From assembly GCA_023388195.1 (NCBI GenBank), contig JAEWGR010000077.1, positions 1 through 64,000 on the forward strand: 64,000 nucleotides of DNA, read 5' to 3'. Below are positions 8,118 through 16,881 of this stretch, piece after piece (positions within the stretch are counted from its first letter, which is position 1; each line of letters opens with the position of its first letter). Under the pieces are notes generated by a model, which made no database searches, had not been told where the DNA came from, and was given only the letters and a program-made list of their open reading frames with translations. This DNA is from Bacillota bacterium. GTDB taxonomy: Bacteria > Bacillota > Negativicutes > Sporomusales > Sporomusaceae. Made by a program: the position numbers and the translations under genes.

Positions 8118-8432
8118 TGGGTGGAAATTAAAAAGTCGCCGTGACCTGAAAGTGTCGGAAGCACTTCCAGGCCCGCGCAAGGTGCCCAAACACCTACACG
8201 TAACAGCCAAGCTGTCCACGACGACATTTCTATTATACACCGCTCTTCGGCCGCCACACAAGCGGGGGGAGCGCGGGTTAATAGCCGTTGCCGCTGGTGC
8301 CGCCGGGCTGGGAGTGCGACCGGACGCAGCAAATGATTCGATTTATCCTCAGCAGCTAATAAGCAGCAGCGGGACAAACAGGGATGACCGGTTTGTGGCC
8401 CTTTGTTGTTTAGCCGGGTATGCCGGCTTTTT
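8118..8432 (+). ncRNA. Candidate structured non-coding RNA
   Basis: Downstream of the promoter at 8084-8111 the sequence is rich in short stems: GAAAGTG/CACTTCC around 8149-8172, AGGTG/CACCT near 8189-8206, and AGCC/GGCT-type pairs. It ends at AGCCGG-GTATG-CCGGCT-TTTTT (8412-8432), a clear intrinsic terminator; a second terminator follows at 8463-8505. The open frames on either strand have no codon bias, ribosome-binding site or recognisable family. It lies next to the type I toxin, so it may belong to that locus or be independent. Confidence 0.4.
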
Positions 8433-8462
8433 AGCGCTGGGTATGTAACAGAGATCGCAACA

Positions 8463-8505
8463 GAACGCATGTGTAGGGGATAAAACCTTTGCCTGCGTTC
8501 TTTTT
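8463..8505 (+). terminator. Intrinsic terminator
   Basis: GAACGCA (8463-8469) pairs with TGCGTTC (8494-8500), followed by TTTTT. The loop is long and GC-poor. It is a backup for the terminator at 8412-8432. Confidence 0.5.
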
Positions 8506-8568
8506 AATTTCCCCCTGTAAAAAGCTGACGGCCCTATCGGCCGCAGCCTGAATATAGGGGGTATATGT

Positions 8569-9000
8569 ATGTCTGATCAGTCAACGGCCGCCGGCGCCGC
8601 TTTTGGCCCGGGTGTGGTTTCCTTTCTGTCAGGAGAGCGGGACAAGGAGCCGCAGCCGCCCGGGACTGGGCCGGAGGACCGGCTGATGCTGCAAGGCATC
8701 TTAAGCGAGGCCTTTAATGAGTATATCTTTGTCCGGGTGGACAATATCCTCAAACTGGCCGGCACCAACGATGCCGGTTACAGCAAGACAATCAGCAAGG
8801 CCGGCGCCATCCTGGACCGACTGCTGACCCTGGCCAGGGAACTGGAGGGCCAATATCCGGAATTGCTGGAGCTGGTCATGGATTACGAGTCCTTCACCGC
8901 CCTGGAGTCAGGCCAGTCGGCGGAAATCGCCTACAAGCAGGGCCTGCGGGACTGCAGCCATATCCACCTGGAGATTATGACCTTCCTGCAGCAGCGCTAG
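8569..9000 (+). CDS. Hypothetical protein
   Basis: A 143-residue soluble protein. The first 40 residues are low-complexity and Pro/Gly rich. The remainder looks like a bundle of amphipathic helices (LQGILSEAFNEYIFVRVDN, ILDRLLTLARELEGQYPELL, ending HIHLEIMTFLQQR). The ATG follows AGGGGGTATATGT, a usable ribosome-binding site, and the third-position GC bias fits a real gene. I do not recognise the family. It is monocistronic. Confidence 0.6.
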   Translation: MSDQSTAAGAAFGPGVVSFLSGERDKEPQPPGTGPEDRLMLQGILSEAFNEYIFVRVDNILKLAGTNDAGYSKTISKAGAILDRLLTLARELEGQYPELLELVMDYESFTALESGQSAEIAYKQGLRDCSHIHLEIMTFLQQR

Positions 9001-9216
9001 GCTGAAATTACAGAAGAACAAAATAGCCCACTGGATTTGTTAATTATTCCATACTAGGCTAAAACATAGATCGCCGCCAGCAGCCGGCTGTTCGTATCTC
9101 AACCGACACAGATTTTTCGCACAACCTGACGTCTCCACTGCTACTCCCCAAATAATATTTTCTGCTTGTCAGCCCTGGATCCTACAAGTATAATAACCCT
9201 AAAGGCAGGTGTCGTT

Positions 9217-9693
9217 ATGGAAGAGGAATTATTAAAACAGATACTTGGCGAAATTAAAAACTTAAAAGATGGAATGCAGAATTTAAATTCCGGCCAGCAG
9301 CAGATTACCCAGCGTCTTGACCGCGTGGAAGACGGCCAGCATCAGATTGCCCAGCGTCTTAACCGCATGGAAGACGGCCAGCAGCAGATTGCCCAGCGTC
9401 TTGACCGCGTGGAAAACGGCCACCAGCAACTCCAGGCTGAACTGACCACCATTAAGGCCGATATGGCCAGTGAACGTCAGCAAATAGAGATCAGCAGCAT
9501 TGTCCATGCTCTCCGGCATAACTCGGAAGAGGTCAATGCCCAACTGCATCATCTCGGGCACAACCTGGCTGTATTGACTGGTAAAGCGGCCACCAAAGAA
9601 GATGTTTCCGACCTGTCGGCCCAGTTCCGGGTACTGAATGACCGGCTCTTCCGGCAGGAAGTTGAAGTAGACAAATTAAAGGCAGTTAAATAA
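9217..9693 (+). CDS. Coiled-coil protein with 14-residue repeats
   Basis: A 158-residue protein dominated by coiled coil. From about residue 27 a 14-residue unit of the form QQQIAQRLDRVEDG repeats three times and partly a fourth time, encoded by 42-bp near-identical DNA repeats (9295-9423). The start at 9217 (MEEELLKQ) is preferred because AAAGGCAGGTG lies just upstream; an upstream in-frame ATG at 9166 has none. Such repeats tend to expand and contract. No catalytic motif is present, and the role is unknown, perhaps a scaffold. Confidence 0.65.
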   Translation: MEEELLKQILGEIKNLKDGMQNLNSGQQQITQRLDRVEDGQHQIAQRLNRMEDGQQQIAQRLDRVENGHQQLQAELTTIKADMASERQQIEISSIVHALRHNSEEVNAQLHHLGHNLAVLTGKAATKEDVSDLSAQFRVLNDRLFRQEVEVDKLKAVK

Positions 9694-9712
9694 AAATTTA
9701 ATGTAATAGAAA

Positions 9713-9740
9713 AAACCTCGCAATGTAAAGTGCGAGGTTT
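9713..9740. terminator. Bidirectional terminator
   Basis: AAACCTCGCA (9713-9722) pairs perfectly with TGCGAGGTTT (9731-9740) around an 8-nt loop, with A-rich sequence on one side and T-rich on the other. It lies between the convergent coiled-coil gene and thrC. Confidence 0.7.
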
Positions 9741-9827
9741 CTTATATTTAGGCTATGATACTATATTCTATGCAGGAGTTAATTGCCAATATGGCTGGCC
9801 AGAACCACCATCCTGGTGTCTCAATGG

Positions 9828-11030
9828 CTACACGGGGATATCCTCTGTTGGCTGGAGAACAGGAACAATGACCTGTACCGTGTCCGGATACTTTATCCCG
9901 GCGCCGGTATTCAGCATAACAACCTTTTCATTAGGCTTGATCCAGCCGCTTGCACACAGCTTCTTGGCAGCCGTATAATTTGCCGCCCCCTCAGGGCAGA
10001 CAAAGGTTCCTTCTACCGATGCCAGTTCGGCCTGATCATTGAGTATCTCCTCATCCGAAACGGCGACGGCGCAGCCATCGGTTTGATAAAGGGCGTCAAG
10101 CACCAGGAAATCGCCCAGGGCCTTGGGGACGGTGATGCCGAAAGCTATCGTGGAGGCCTGCTCCCAGAACTCTGATGCCGCTTTCTTCTCTTCCCAGGCT
10201 TTGACAATCGGGGCGCAGCCTTCAGCCTGGACGGCAACCAGCCGGGGCAGCTTGTCCCCAATCCAGCCGATTTCCTGGAGCTCGCGGAAAGCTTTATAGA
10301 TACCGATCAGGCCCACGCCGCCGCCGGTAGGGTACAAAATTACATCAGGCACTTCCCAGTCCAATTGTTCGGCAATTTCCAGGCCCATGGTCTTTTTTCC
10401 CTCAATCCGGTAAGGCTCTTTGAGGGTAGAGGCATCCATGCAGCCTAGCTTAGCGACCGCCCGGCCGACAATTTTGCCGGCATCGCTGATCAAACCCTTG
10501 ACCAGGAACAGCTTTGCACCGGCGATGGCGCATTCATTCCGGGTAATGGCCGGGGCGTCAACAGGCATGACAATATAAGCGTCAATACCCGCTTTGGCAG
10601 CATAGATAGCCCAGGCGGCGCCGGCATTGCCGTTTGTCGGCATCGCCAGGGAGGTTACCCCCAGTTCTTTAGCGCGGGAAACCCCGACGGCGGCACCGCG
10701 GGCTTTAAAGGTACCGCTGGGAATAATCCCCTCATCTTTTAAGTACAACTCAATATTCAGCTGCCGGCCCAGCTTGGACAGTGACAGCAAGGGTGTCAGG
10801 CCTTCGCCCAGGCTGATTTTGTTTGCTTCATCAACAAGCGGCAGTAATTCACGGTAACGCCACAAGTCAGGTTTACGTTTCAGCAGATCTTCTTTTCTAA
10901 AATTAGCTTTTACTTTCGCTAAATCATACCTGACTAACAGCGGCGCCCCACATTCGGGACATAACTGGGTAAGTCTGTGCGGCGTGTGTTTGGCGCTGCA
11001 TTTGGGACATTCCAGATGTGTCATATACAT
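9828..11030 (-). CDS. thrC: Threonine synthase
   Basis: A 400-residue PLP enzyme converting O-phosphohomoserine to threonine. An N-terminal zinc ribbon is visible (Cys8, Cys11, Cys24, Cys27), followed by the fold-type II PLP domain with the Schiff-base lysine in PSGTFKARG and phosphate-binding loops MPTNGNAGAAW and YPTGGGVGLIGI. Length is normal for the Firmicute/archaeal class. The ATG follows GGAAGGAGTGTACGAATT. It is monocistronic, with a shared terminator downstream. Confidence 0.92.
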   Translation of the reverse strand: MYMTHLECPKCSAKHTPHRLTQLCPECGAPLLVRYDLAKVKANFRKEDLLKRKPDLWRYRELLPLVDEANKISLGEGLTPLLSLSKLGRQLNIELYLKDEGIIPSGTFKARGAAVGVSRAKELGVTSLAMPTNGNAGAAWAIYAAKAGIDAYIVMPVDAPAITRNECAIAGAKLFLVKGLISDAGKIVGRAVAKLGCMDASTLKEPYRIEGKKTMGLEIAEQLDWEVPDVILYPTGGGVGLIGIYKAFRELQEIGWIGDKLPRLVAVQAEGCAPIVKAWEEKKAASEFWEQASTIAFGITVPKALGDFLVLDALYQTDGCAVAVSDEEILNDQAELASVEGTFVCPEGAANYTAAKKLCASGWIKPNEKVVMLNTGAGIKYPDTVQVIVPVLQPTEDIPV

Positions 11031-11210
11031 AATTCGTACACTCCTTCTATTACACCTAACTTCAACTATCTGCTTAGACTAAAAGGTGCCGGGTTTCTTT
11101 GTTATATACCGTTATTATTATACCGCCTTCCTGGGCAAAAGTTCAATTCTGTATAAATGAAATCAACATTCTTTACCAGTCATCAGTATTGCAGTATTGT
11201 TTACAGTTAC

Positions 11211-13232
11211 TCATATCCTGAACTCATTGACTGCCTGCTGCAGTTCCTGCGCCATCGTCGTCAGGGTCTGACTGGATACTGCCAGTTCCTCCATAAAGGC
11301 CGATTGTTCTTCTGTTGCCGCCGAGACATTCTGAGTCTGCCCGGCGGCAGCGGCACTTACTGCATTTATCGTATTGATGGCCACCACTATTTGCTGGCTG
11401 CCGCCTGCCATTTGCTGACTGACTGCGGCAATTTGCTGCACCTGCTGATCTACTTCCCCAATTAATGCCGAAATATCTGTAAACGCCTTGCCGGCGGAAG
11501 CAACAATCTCTGCACCGCCGTTAACTTCATGGGTAGTGTTATTCATAGCCGACACAGCCTGAGCTGTATCCTGCTGGATCTCACCAATTAAGTCAGCAAT
11601 CTGCTTAGCCGCTTGCTGAGACTGTTCGGCAAGCTTGCGAACCTCCTCGGCGACGACGGCAAAACCCCGGCCCTGTTCACCGGCTCTGGCGGCCTCAATG
11701 GCCGCATTCAGGGCGAGCAGGTTTGTCTGGCCGGCAATGCCGGCGATGGTACCGATGATGCTGCCAATCTCCGTAGACCTTGCACCTAGTTTTGCCACCC
11801 CCCGGGCAGAATCTGCAACTGCGGTTTTAATAGCCTGCATCTGCCCAAGAGCCTTGTCAATGACTTGGCTGCCCTGACCGGAGGCACTAGTGGTCGCGGT
11901 GACCGTCGCCGCTGCGAGTTGGGCGTTGCCGGCCACTTTCTCCAGGCCGGCGGCAATTTGTTCGATAGCACCGGAGGTTTCTTCGATTGAGGAACGCTGC
12001 GCTTCAGCCCCCTGGGCTATATTGCTGATCATCGCCGCTACCTGATTAATTGCCTGAGCCGACTGCTCGCCCCCGGCGGTAAGCGCTTGCGCCGACAAAG
12101 TCAGCGTCCCGGCTGAGGAATTAACATTTATCAGCAGTTTTTTCAATTGCTCAATCATTTTGTTAAAGCCGGTTGCCAGCTTGCCCACCTCATCAGTGCC
12201 AGTCACTGCCACCGGTTTCGTTAAATCACCACCAGCAACCCAGCCTACTGCTGTCACCAGGTTACGGATCGGGCTGGTCAATTTATTGGCGGTAATAATG
12301 GCCAGGATAATCACCGTCAGCATGACTGCAAAAGCAATAGCACCAACAATAACTGCCACCTTATTTCGCGCGGCGTTAAGGGTTTCAATATTCTTACCGA
12401 CAAACAATACGCCGATGGGCTTATCTCCCGGACCCGGCAGCGGTGTATAAGCAGTAATATATTGGCTGCCGGCTACTTCGGCCTTACCAATATAGTCCTG
12501 TCCCGCAGTAAGCACCTGTGCGGCAATATCGGACTGCAAGGTGGTACCTATCACCCGTTGTCCATCTTTTATAATGGTTGTCGCTACCCGGGTATCCCCC
12601 AGAAATAAGGTAACATCTGTGCTAAAGGTATCTTTAATCCTGTCAACAACACGGTCATCACTGATATAATACCCGGCTGAGATTACACCTACAATCCGGC
12701 CGTCTTCATCTTTTACCGGCGTCCCGGCCCGGGCTGAAAACTTCACAACCGTACCGGATTCAATAGCGGCAAAGGCCGTGCCTCGCAAAGCTGTTTTCAC
12801 ATTTTCCTGATTGGCTACATTATCCCCTTTCTTTTGTTCATGGGTACGAACAATAACGGTGCCGGTCTCATCGGTTATTGTGGCAAAGTCAATATTAGCC
12901 CGGGTAAGCAGTGGTCCCAGCTGTTCTAAAACCGAAACCGCATCTTTGTCTTTAATGGCTTTGACCACTCCCGGATGGCTGGCCATAACAGCGCCGAAGT
13001 TTAAGGCATTTTTTTGATAATCCTTAAGGGTAAGCGTGAGCCCTTTCATACCCTCACGCACCTGCTCGGCCGCAATCTCATTATTATATTCGTCAAATAG
13101 ATATAAAGCCGGCACCAGCGTGGCGGTTACAGTAATCAGGGTAAGCGCTGCCGCAAATAAGATCAATTTTAGCTTAATCCCCGCCTCATTAAAAAACGTA
13201 AGCCTCTTCTGTACTTGCACAAACATTCTCAT
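11211..13232 (-). CDS. Methyl-accepting chemotaxis protein with Cache sensor
   Basis: A 673-residue chemoreceptor. A transmembrane helix near residues 22-48 is followed by a periplasmic single-Cache-type sensor domain, a second helix near 290-318, a HAMP domain (LTSPIRNLVTAVGWVAGGDL onward) and a long signalling domain. The signalling domain carries the conserved hairpin tip (GQTNLLALNAAIEAARAGE). The ATG has AAGGAGGACAGAAG upstream. About 185 bases upstream lies leader copy B, so expression may be attenuated together with the neighbouring transporter and methyl-transfer genes. The ligand is unknown; the shared leader hints at a compound imported by one of the nearby ABC systems. Confidence 0.93.
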   Translation of the reverse strand: MRMFVQVQKRLTFFNEAGIKLKLILFAAALTLITVTATLVPALYLFDEYNNEIAAEQVREGMKGLTLTLKDYQKNALNFGAVMASHPGVVKAIKDKDAVSVLEQLGPLLTRANIDFATITDETGTVIVRTHEQKKGDNVANQENVKTALRGTAFAAIESGTVVKFSARAGTPVKDEDGRIVGVISAGYYISDDRVVDRIKDTFSTDVTLFLGDTRVATTIIKDGQRVIGTTLQSDIAAQVLTAGQDYIGKAEVAGSQYITAYTPLPGPGDKPIGVLFVGKNIETLNAARNKVAVIVGAIAFAVMLTVIILAIITANKLTSPIRNLVTAVGWVAGGDLTKPVAVTGTDEVGKLATGFNKMIEQLKKLLINVNSSAGTLTLSAQALTAGGEQSAQAINQVAAMISNIAQGAEAQRSSIEETSGAIEQIAAGLEKVAGNAQLAAATVTATTSASGQGSQVIDKALGQMQAIKTAVADSARGVAKLGARSTEIGSIIGTIAGIAGQTNLLALNAAIEAARAGEQGRGFAVVAEEVRKLAEQSQQAAKQIADLIGEIQQDTAQAVSAMNNTTHEVNGGAEIVASAGKAFTDISALIGEVDQQVQQIAAVSQQMAGGSQQIVVAINTINAVSAAAAGQTQNVSAATEEQSAFMEELAVSSQTLTTMAQELQQAVNEFRI

Positions 13233-13416
13233 CTTCTGTCCTCCTTATTGTCTTGTTATGGCCTTGCCTGCAGCCGGTCAATTCTTAGCTTCAAACCTGC
13301 AATAAGATAAGATTTGGCTTGTCCAAGCCCTCGAAGACGACGGCAAAAGCCTCTGTGCCCTTTAGGGTGTTAGTCGTTCTTACGCCTACAGAATGTATCG
13401 ATTAGTTCTGTAGACC

Positions 13417-13472
13417 AAAAAAGACTAAAGCCATCCTGGAGATGACTTTAGCCTTCAGTTTTCTGATGAGCC
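13417..13472 (-). promoter_or_regulatory. Two-hairpin attenuator leader, copy B
   Basis: On the minus strand, TCAG-AAAA-CTGA forms the small hairpin, followed directly by AGGCTAAAGTCATC, a short loop and the complementary arm, then TTTTTT. It sits between the chemoreceptor gene and its upstream region. Copy C lies 190 bases away on the opposite strand, so the two divergent units carry matching leaders. Confidence 0.7.
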
Positions 13473-13614
13473 TTTACTATATAGAGTTTTTGTGCAAACA
13501 GATAGGTCAAGTAAAGAAAATGTATTGATAGGACATATATTAGCATACATTGCTAAATAATGTCAAATATGAATTTGTTTATTTCATTTAAAAACAAATT
13601 GCACTTTAATCCTC

Positions 13615-13643
13615 TTGACACGTACTTTTTAATCATGTATACT
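13615..13643 (+). promoter_or_regulatory. Sigma-A promoter of the polar amino-acid ABC operon
   Basis: TTGACA (13615-13620), a 17-nt spacer and TATACT (13638-13643) make a near-consensus promoter. It places the transcription start about 13 nt before leader copy C. Confidence 0.75.
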
Positions 13644-13662
13644 CAAATAAAATTACATATTG

Positions 13663-13720
13663 TGTGCTGATCAGAAAACTGAAGGCCAAAGTTCTCATAA
13701 TAAGAGACTTGGCCTTTTTT
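13663..13720 (+). promoter_or_regulatory. Two-hairpin attenuator leader, copy C
   Basis: GTGCTGATCAG, then TCAG-AAAA-CTGA (small hairpin), then AAGGCCAAAGTTCTC pairing with GAGACTTGGCC and ending TTTTTT. It lies 40 bases upstream of the GTG start of the first permease and 20 bases downstream of the promoter. Termination here would silence the whole operon. Confidence 0.8.
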
Positions 13721-13759
13721 GTTTGCCGAATTGATTTGTCAGAAAAGAGTGATACGTTT

Positions 13760-14425
13760 GTGACTATTAACTGGGAATTTATCATGATGGCCTTACCCTT
13801 ATACGAAAAAGCGGCTTGGCTGACATTAAAGCTTGCCGTACTGGGTATTGGGGCCTCCTTACTCATCGGGCTGATATGCAGCCTTGTTCTATACCATAAG
13901 ACTGCAGGCTTGAACCACCTGGTACAAGCTTATATAGAGCTTTCCCGCAATACACCGCTCCTGATTCAGCTGTTTTTCTTGTATTACGGATTGACCAAAT
14001 TGGGCTTGACGCTGAGCGAACACGCCTGCGCCATCATCGGCCTGGCCTTTTTGGGCGGCAGCTATATGGCTGAGGCCTTCCGGGCCGGTATCCAGTCTGT
14101 CAGCAAATCCCAGATTGAATCAGGCCTGAGCATTGGTTTGTCTGACCGGCAGTTGGTCCGCTATGTGGTTTTGCCGCAGGCCTTGTCAGTAACCTTGCCG
14201 TCCCTGGGGGCTAATTGCATCTTCTTACTGAAAGAAACCTCCATTGTCGGTGCCATCGCCATCCCCGAACTGATGCATGTTACCCAGGACTTAATTGGTA
14301 TGTACTATCAAACCTTTGAATCACTATTAATGCTGGTTGTCGCCTATCTGCTGATGCTGTTGCCTCTGTCACTGTTTTTGAGCTGGCTGGAAAGGAAGGT
14401 GCGGTATGCTGAATTCGGGAATTAA
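13760..14425 (+). CDS. Polar amino-acid ABC transporter permease 1
   Basis: A 221-residue inner-membrane permease of the His/Glu/Gln family, with about five transmembrane segments and the EAA loop (EAFRAGIQSVSKSQIESGLSIG) that contacts the ATPase. I chose the GTG at 13760, preceded by AGAAAAGAGTGAT. The open frame extends further upstream but runs through the leader terminator, so those codons are unlikely to be translated. It overlaps the next permease by 20 bases. The operon order is permease, permease, ATPase, binding protein. Confidence 0.88.
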   Translation: MTINWEFIMMALPLYEKAAWLTLKLAVLGIGASLLIGLICSLVLYHKTAGLNHLVQAYIELSRNTPLLIQLFFLYYGLTKLGLTLSEHACAIIGLAFLGGSYMAEAFRAGIQSVSKSQIESGLSIGLSDRQLVRYVVLPQALSVTLPSLGANCIFLLKETSIVGAIAIPELMHVTQDLIGMYYQTFESLLMLVVAYLLMLLPLSLFLSWLERKVRYAEFGN

Positions 14426-15083
14426 CGTGCTTACTGAAGGCATCAACCTGCAGCGGTTATTGGGCGGTTTATTGATCACGGCGCGCATTGCCTTCCTGGC
14501 GATTTTTATCGGTTCATTACTGGGCATTGCTCTGGGTTTGATCAGCACAGCCAAATCCCGGATTATCCGCTTGCTGTGCCGCTTATACCTGGAATGTTTC
14601 CGGATTATTCCCATACTGGTTTGGCTGTTCATTGTCTATTTTGGTGTGCCCGGCCTGTTTAATGTCCATTTAGAGGGTGAACTTGTAGCGGTTCTTGTCT
14701 TCAGCCTGTGGGGAGCCGCAGAAATGAGCGATATTGTCCGCGGAGCCCTGGAATCATTGCCCAAACATCAAATGGAATCAGGTAAAGCACTCGGGCTTAG
14801 CTTTTGGGGCCTGTACCGCTATGTACTCATCCCCCAGGCGATAAGGCGCCTGTTGCCAGGGGCTATGAATCTTGCCACCAGAATGATTAAAACCACCTCG
14901 CTGGTTGTTTTGATCGGTGTTATTGATGTAGTGAAGGTTGGCCAGCAAATCATTGAACGATCACTGTTAAAAGAACCGACCGCCTCCTTTTGGGTCTATG
15001 GTCTGATATTCGTGTTATATTTCATCATTTGTTATCCACTATCCAAGCTGTCCAAGAAATTAGAAACCAAGTGGGAAAGTTAG
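14406..15083 (+). CDS. Polar amino-acid ABC transporter permease 2
   Basis: A 225-residue partner of the preceding permease. It has the same HisM-type fold with an N-terminal helix after LLGGLLITARIAFLAIFIG and an EAA loop (ESLPKHQMESGKALGLS). The start codon lies inside the end of the previous gene, with GGAAAGGAAGGTGCGGT upstream, so translation is coupled. The permease pair implies a heterodimeric channel. Confidence 0.88.
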   Translation: MLNSGINVLTEGINLQRLLGGLLITARIAFLAIFIGSLLGIALGLISTAKSRIIRLLCRLYLECFRIIPILVWLFIVYFGVPGLFNVHLEGELVAVLVFSLWGAAEMSDIVRGALESLPKHQMESGKALGLSFWGLYRYVLIPQAIRRLLPGAMNLATRMIKTTSLVVLIGVIDVVKVGQQIIERSLLKEPTASFWVYGLIFVLYFIICYPLSKLSKKLETKWES

Positions 15084-15098
15084 GGAGGGGTCATCATC

Positions 15099-15845
15099 AT
15101 GACCGCGACAAACCAGATATTGCTGGAAATAAAAGCATTGCACAAGGAATTTGACCAGAAAACGGTGTTGGACGATATCAACCTGACTATCCATAAAGGC
15201 GAAGTGGTTGTAATCCTGGGTCCGTCAGGCTGTGGGAAAAGTACGCTGCTCCGCTGCCTGAACGGCCTGGAAGCAATTCAGGGAGGTGAGATTGCCTTAG
15301 CAGGCAAAGACATTAGCGGCAAAAATGGCGATTGGCAGAAAATCCGCCAGCAGGTAGGCATGGTCTTTCAGAACTATGACCTCTTCCCCCATATGACGGT
15401 TACGGAAAATATTCTGCTTGGTCCCCTGAAAGTGCAAGGGCGGGACAAACAGGAGGCATCCGAACAGGCTGAACAGCTGCTGGCCAGGGTCGGTCTGCTT
15501 GACCGGCAGCATGCCTACCCCCGCCAGCTGTCCGGCGGGCAAAAACAGCGCATCGCTATTGTCCGCGCTTTATGCATGAACCCGGAGATTATGCTGTTTG
15601 ACGAGGTTACCGCCGCGCTTGACCCGGAAATGGTGCGGGAGGTGCTGGATGTGATCTTAGGCCTTGCTAAACAGGGGATGACAATGGTAATTGTGACCCA
15701 TGAAATGGGGTTCGCCAGGGCGGTTGCCGACCGCATCGTCTTTATCGATGCCGGCAGGATCTGCGAAACAGCCACACCGGCTGAGTTTTTTTCCAACCCC
15801 AGGACAGAGCGGGCTCAGCAATTTTTAAATATATTCCAATACTAA
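15099..15845 (+). CDS. Polar amino-acid ABC transporter ATP-binding protein
   Basis: A 248-residue GlnQ/HisP-type ATPase. Walker A is GPSGCGKST, the Q-loop is VFQNYDLFPHMTV, the signature is LSGGQKQR, Walker B is IMLFDEVTAALDPE, and the H-loop is VTHEMGF. The ATG follows GGGAGGGGTCATCATC, 16 bases after the permease stop. The motifs are complete and the length is typical. Confidence 0.92.
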   Translation: MTATNQILLEIKALHKEFDQKTVLDDINLTIHKGEVVVILGPSGCGKSTLLRCLNGLEAIQGGEIALAGKDISGKNGDWQKIRQQVGMVFQNYDLFPHMTVTENILLGPLKVQGRDKQEASEQAEQLLARVGLLDRQHAYPRQLSGGQKQRIAIVRALCMNPEIMLFDEVTAALDPEMVREVLDVILGLAKQGMTMVIVTHEMGFARAVADRIVFIDAGRICETATPAEFFSNPRTERAQQFLNIFQY

Positions 15846-15872
15846 ATTGGCTAAGCGAAAGGATGAGGGATT

Positions 15873-16748
15873 ATGAATGGCAAAAAGATTCTGGCGTTGA
15901 TTTTCAGTGCTCTACTCTTGGTAGGAGTGTTGGCCGGCTGCGGCTCAACCGCAACTACGAAAACAGACGGGAAACAGGAAGGAGCGGCCAAAAGTACTGT
16001 TGAAGAGATAAAAAAACGGGGCACTGTTAGAATAGGCATCTTCGGCGACAAGCCGCCGTTCGGCTTTATTGATGCCAATGGCAAGAACCAGGGATTTGAT
16101 GTGTATATTGCCAAAAGACTGGCCAAAGACCTCTTAGGTGATGAGTCAAAAATAGAATTTGTCCTGCTGGAACCGGCCAGCCGCGTCGAATATCTGCAAA
16201 CAAACAAAGTGGACATTGTGTTGGCTAACTTTACTGTCACGGAAGAAAGAAAGCAAAAGGTTGATTTCGCTAATCCGTACATGAAGGTTTCACTGGGTGT
16301 CGTTTCACCCCAGGGTGCCCCTATTACCTCTGTTGACCAGTTAAAAGGCAAAAAGCTGATTATTATCAAAGGGACGACGGCGGAAACCTATTTCACCAAA
16401 AACCATCCTGAGGTTGAGTTGTTAAAATTCGACCAGATCACGCAGGCCTTTGAGGCGTTAAAAGACAAACGCGGCGTGGCTCTTTCCCAGGACAACACCC
16501 TGCTGTTTGCCTGGGCCAAAGAAAATGCCGGTTTTACTGTCGGTATCTCCACGTTAGGCAGTCTTGACACCATTGCCCCGGCAGTTAAACAAGGCAACAA
16601 AGAGCTGCTCAACTGGATCAACCAGGAGTTAGAAACCCTTGGCAAAGAAAACTTCATCCACAAGGCTTATGAGGCAACCTTAAAACCAGTTTATGGTGAT
16701 TCGATTAACCCGGAAGACATTGTTGTCGAAGGCGGCAAACTGAAATAG
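15873..16748 (+). CDS. Polar amino-acid ABC transporter substrate-binding lipoprotein
   Basis: A 291-residue solute-binding protein of family 3. A lipoprotein signal ends in the lipobox LAGC (around residue 25), followed by a Ser/Thr/Lys-rich linker and the SBP_bac_3 domain (GTVRIGIFGDKPPFGFIDANG, then NFTVTEERKQKVDFANPY). It is the last gene of the operon, followed by a strong terminator. The ligand is probably a polar or sulfur amino acid; the shared leader with sulfur-linked genes makes cystine or a methylated amino acid attractive, but this is not shown by the sequence. Confidence 0.88.
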   Translation: MNGKKILALIFSALLLVGVLAGCGSTATTKTDGKQEGAAKSTVEEIKKRGTVRIGIFGDKPPFGFIDANGKNQGFDVYIAKRLAKDLLGDESKIEFVLLEPASRVEYLQTNKVDIVLANFTVTEERKQKVDFANPYMKVSLGVVSPQGAPITSVDQLKGKKLIIIKGTTAETYFTKNHPEVELLKFDQITQAFEALKDKRGVALSQDNTLLFAWAKENAGFTVGISTLGSLDTIAPAVKQGNKELLNWINQELETLGKENFIHKAYEATLKPVYGDSINPEDIVVEGGKLK

Positions 16749-16775
16749 TTCGCTAAAATACCGGCGGCATCAAAA

Positions 16776-16810
16776 ACAAGGGCACTTTACTAAACGTAAA
16801 GTGCCCTTGT
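16776..16810 (+). terminator. Operon terminator
   Basis: ACAAGGGCACTTTAC and GTAAAGTGCCCTTGT form a perfect 15-bp stem with a 5-nt loop, 28 bases after the binding-protein stop. Confidence 0.8.
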
Positions 16811-16881
16811 TCTGTATGGCAAGCTAAGCCTTTTTTAGTTTTTCAGGAAGATATCCAACATCCCGCGCCCGCTGTCTTAGA

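Noticed and set aside
8111..8470. Minus-strand open frame of 119 codons and overlapping plus-strand frame at 8038-8448
   Set aside because: Both cover the structured RNA candidate, lack ribosome-binding sites, and their composition (runs of Arg, Ser, Cys) is not protein-like.
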